Below are positions 62,086-64,000 of a stretch of DNA of 64,000 nucleotides, one piece after another. The notes beneath the pieces were generated by a model. That model ran no database searches, was not told the origin of the DNA, and worked only from the letters and a program-made list of their open reading frames with translations. The DNA is from Spirochaetota bacterium. Lineage in GTDB: Bacteria; Spirochaetota; UBA4802; JAGODF01. A program made the position numbers and the translations under genes. The DNA is taken from contig JARKUF010000022.1 of NCBI GenBank assembly GCA_029974015.1, positions 62,001 through 126,000 on the forward strand, read 5' to 3'. Position 1 is the stretch's first letter. Every line of letters begins with the position of its first letter.

Positions 62086-64000
62086 ATGGAACGCAGTAAA
62101 GAAAAAGAAAAGAAAACCCTCGTGATAGTTGAATCCCCCACAAAGGCAAGGACCATCACGAAATATCTCGGTAACAAGTACATCATCCTCTCCTCCATGG
62201 GGCACATCATCGACCTTCCCAAGTCGCGCCTCGCCGTCGACATCGATAATAATTTCAAGCCCGAATACATCACCGTACGCGGACGTGCGAAGATCCTAAA
62301 CGATCTCAAGAAGAAAGCGGCAGCAGCGTCACGGGTCCTTCTCGCCACCGACCCTGACCGCGAGGGAGAGGCCATCTCGTGGCACCTTTTCAACGCCCTC
62401 TCGGAAAAGAACCCTAACATCAGGCGCATAGAGTTCCACGAAATCACAGAGTCCGCGATCCACGAAGCGATAAACAATCCCCGCGACATAGACACAAGCC
62501 TGGTGAACGCCCAGCAGGCCCGGCGCATCCTGGACCGCCTCGTGGGATACCACATCAGCCCCATACTCTGGAAAAAGGTGAAAAAAGGACTCTCGGCCGG
62601 GCGCGTCCAGTCCGTTGCGCTCAACATCATCTGCGAGAGGGAAAAGGAGATCGAGGGCTTCGAGCCGCGGGAGTACTGGACCATCGCCGCCGTCCTCGCA
62701 TCCCATCGCCGTCTATTCCACGCCGCCTTCTATTCATACCGGGGAGATAGGGAGTATCTGAAGACGCGGGAGCAGGTTGATGAGGTCCTTGATCACCTCA
62801 AGGGAAAGGAATTTGTCGTTAAATCGGTTACAAAAAAGGAAAGAAAGCGCCGCCCGCTTCCGCCCTACATCACGAGCAAGCTCCAGCAGGACGCTGCGAA
62901 CCGGCTCGGGTTCACCTCGTCGAAGACGATGATGATTGCCCAGCAGTTATATGAAGGGGTCGACCTCACCGGCGAGGGCCCCGTGGGACTCATCACCTAC
63001 ATGCGGACCGACTCCACGCGGGTGTCCCCTGCCGCCATGAATTCGTTGAGGTCGTACATTTCGGAAAAATATCCGGCGGAATTTCTTCCGGAATCCCCCA
63101 ATGCCTACGCAAACAAAAAAGGGGCCCAGGACGCCCACGAAGCCATTAGGCCTACTGACGTTATAAGGGACCCGGAAGTCATTAAGAAAGACCTCTCTTC
63201 GGACCAATACAAGCTTTACAAGCTCATCTGGAAGCGCTTTGTATCGTCCCAGATGACGCCGGAATTGTCCCAGGCCACAACTGTTTCCCTTGAGGCGGGG
63301 GAATGCGAGTTCCGCGCCGCCGGAAGCATTGTACTCTTCGAGGGGTTCACCGCCGTGGACAGGGACGACAAAACGAAGAAGGAGACGCTCCCGGACCTCC
63401 AGGAAGGCGACAGGCCCGAGGTGAAGGAATTTCTGCCGGAACAGCATTTCACCACTCCGCCCCCGCGGTACAATGACGCCTCCCTGGTAAAATTTCTGGA
63501 GGAATCTGGGATAGGTCGGCCTTCCACCTACGCCCCCACCATCAACACCCTAATCAAACGCTATTATGCCGTGCGCCACGGAAAGCAACTGGTGCCCACG
63601 GTCCTCGGGAGGATTGTCAATGACATCATGGCGGGGTTCTTTTCACACCTCATCTCCATCGACTTTACCTCGGACATGGAAGCGAAGCTCGACCTCATTG
63701 AGGAATCGAAATCGGAATGGGTGAGCATGCTTAAGGACTTCTATCTCCCATTCAAAGACGCCATAGACCACGCCGAGGAGCACATCGAAGAGATGAAAGG
63801 CGTCCTGGACGAAGACACCGACCTCCTCTGTGAAAAATGCGGCCGCCCCATGAAAAAGAAGCTCGGCCGCTTCGGTTTTTTCCTGGCTTGTTCCGGTTTC
63901 CCGGAATGCCGCAACGCGCGCCCCATTCCCCTGGGGAAATGCCCCGTCGAAAGCTGCGGAGGCGAGGTGGTGAAGCGCTCCTCGAAAAAAGGGAGGCCTT
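62086..64000 (+). CDS. topA: DNA topoisomerase I (3' end beyond window)
   Basis: 638 codons visible from the ATG at 62086 (AAGGCGGAAC upstream). Toprim domain LVIVESPTKARTITKYLG and LLATDPDREGEAISWHLF. Arg/His region YHISPILWKKVKKGLSAGRV. Active site GLITYMRTDSTRVSPAAMNS with the nucleophilic Tyr305. AQDAHEAIRPTD and GIGRPSTYAPTI are conserved. From about residue 582 a zinc ribbon begins (CEKCGRPMKKKLGRFGFFLA, then CRNARPIPLGKC). Relaxes negative supercoils. The tail is cut by the window end. Confidence 0.97.
   Translation, partial: MERSKEKEKKTLVIVESPTKARTITKYLGNKYIILSSMGHIIDLPKSRLAVDIDNNFKPEYITVRGRAKILNDLKKKAAAASRVLLATDPDREGEAISWHLFNALSEKNPNIRRIEFHEITESAIHEAINNPRDIDTSLVNAQQARRILDRLVGYHISPILWKKVKKGLSAGRVQSVALNIICEREKEIEGFEPREYWTIAAVLASHRRLFHAAFYSYRGDREYLKTREQVDEVLDHLKGKEFVVKSVTKKERKRRPLPPYITSKLQQDAANRLGFTSSKTMMIAQQLYEGVDLTGEGPVGLITYMRTDSTRVSPAAMNSLRSYISEKYPAEFLPESPNAYANKKGAQDAHEAIRPTDVIRDPEVIKKDLSSDQYKLYKLIWKRFVSSQMTPELSQATTVSLEAGECEFRAAGSIVLFEGFTAVDRDDKTKKETLPDLQEGDRPEVKEFLPEQHFTTPPPRYNDASLVKFLEESGIGRPSTYAPTINTLIKRYYAVRHGKQLVPTVLGRIVNDIMAGFFSHLISIDFTSDMEAKLDLIEESKSEWVSMLKDFYLPFKDAIDHAEEHIEEMKGVLDEDTDLLCEKCGRPMKKKLGRFGFFLACSGFPECRNARPIPLGKCPVESCGGEVVKRSSKKGRP

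Noticed and set aside
1-64000. tRNA, rRNA or known riboswitch
   Set aside because: Intergenic regions were read for GTTCRANNC arms, rRNA-like stretches and common riboswitch cores; none was found by eye, though a covariance-model scan could still reveal small RNAs.

Overview
The window looks like one contiguous piece of a chromosome from a Gram-negative, probably anaerobic bacterium. The gene content fits a Spirochaetota-like lineage: many lipoproteins with loose lipoboxes (LSALSC, LIFPAC, IVFSC, LAFSSC), a SpoIIE phosphatase and STAS protein, several GGDEF proteins and methyl-accepting chemotaxis proteins, and a beta-barrel outer-membrane protein. That placement is inference; no rRNA or tRNA gene is visible. 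Oxygen-sensitive enzymes (a glycyl radical enzyme with its activase, a 2-hydroxyacyl-CoA dehydratase) and a flavodiiron protein indicate anaerobic life with O2 or NO defence. Both end genes run off the window: a SpoIIE phosphatase at base 1 and topA at base 64000.

Layout. 1-7.6 kb: SpoIIE phosphatase, TPR lipoprotein, STAS protein, then a four-gene minus-strand set (GT2 glycosyltransferase, two methyltransferases, UPF0104-type flippase) and a secreted YfaP-like protein. 7.8-11.2 kb: a SUMF1-fold lipoprotein, a nuclease-fold protein and a dense field of repeats. 11.2-20.7 kb: an unusual chemoreceptor, a TetR / glycyl radical enzyme / activase operon, a heme-c diguanylate cyclase and a flavodiiron protein. 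21-22.6 kb: a cNMP-GGDEF protein and a small membrane protein. 22.7-36.7 kb: a large acyl-CoA region. On the minus strand it holds a histidine phosphatase, acyl-CoA dehydrogenase, TetR, APH-type kinase, dienoyl-CoA-reductase-like flavoenzyme, 3-hydroxyacyl-CoA dehydrogenase and two 2-hydroxyacyl-CoA dehydratase subunits. Divergently it holds etfB, etfA and glycerate 2-kinase, with a convergent MBL hydrolase. The ETF pair should take electrons from the dehydrogenase, and the kinase plus dehydrogenase pair resembles the LvaA/LvaC and ACAD10/11 route for 4-hydroxyacyl-CoAs. 36.8-48.4 kb: accessory and stress genes, including a diguanylate cyclase broken in a poly-G tract, a chitobiase-like lipoprotein, a CoA-disulfide reductase, an outer-membrane protein, three small heat-shock proteins under a perfect CIRCE element, a PHP phosphoesterase and a ROK kinase. 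48.5-64 kb: AMMECR1 and Memo proteins, split coaC/coaB, vapBC, a tandem pair of exported proteins, mutL, a sirtuin, a CaiB-family enzyme, a chemoreceptor followed by a heme-c sensor, and topA.

The most striking thing is not a gene. A family of about 17 miniature elements lies between genes throughout the window. Full copies are about 120 bp, with 19-bp terminal inverted repeats (GGGAACCTCTAAAAATTAA), an end palindrome, a conserved GTTACTACTGGCATACTC box and a GC-rich hairpin. They occur in both orientations. Several sit exactly between a recognisable promoter and a start codon (SUMF1 lipoprotein, vapBC, 59-kb chemoreceptor). In some the terminal repeat supplies the Shine-Dalgarno sequence, and in one it supplies the stop codon of the neighbouring gene. 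I do not recognise the family.
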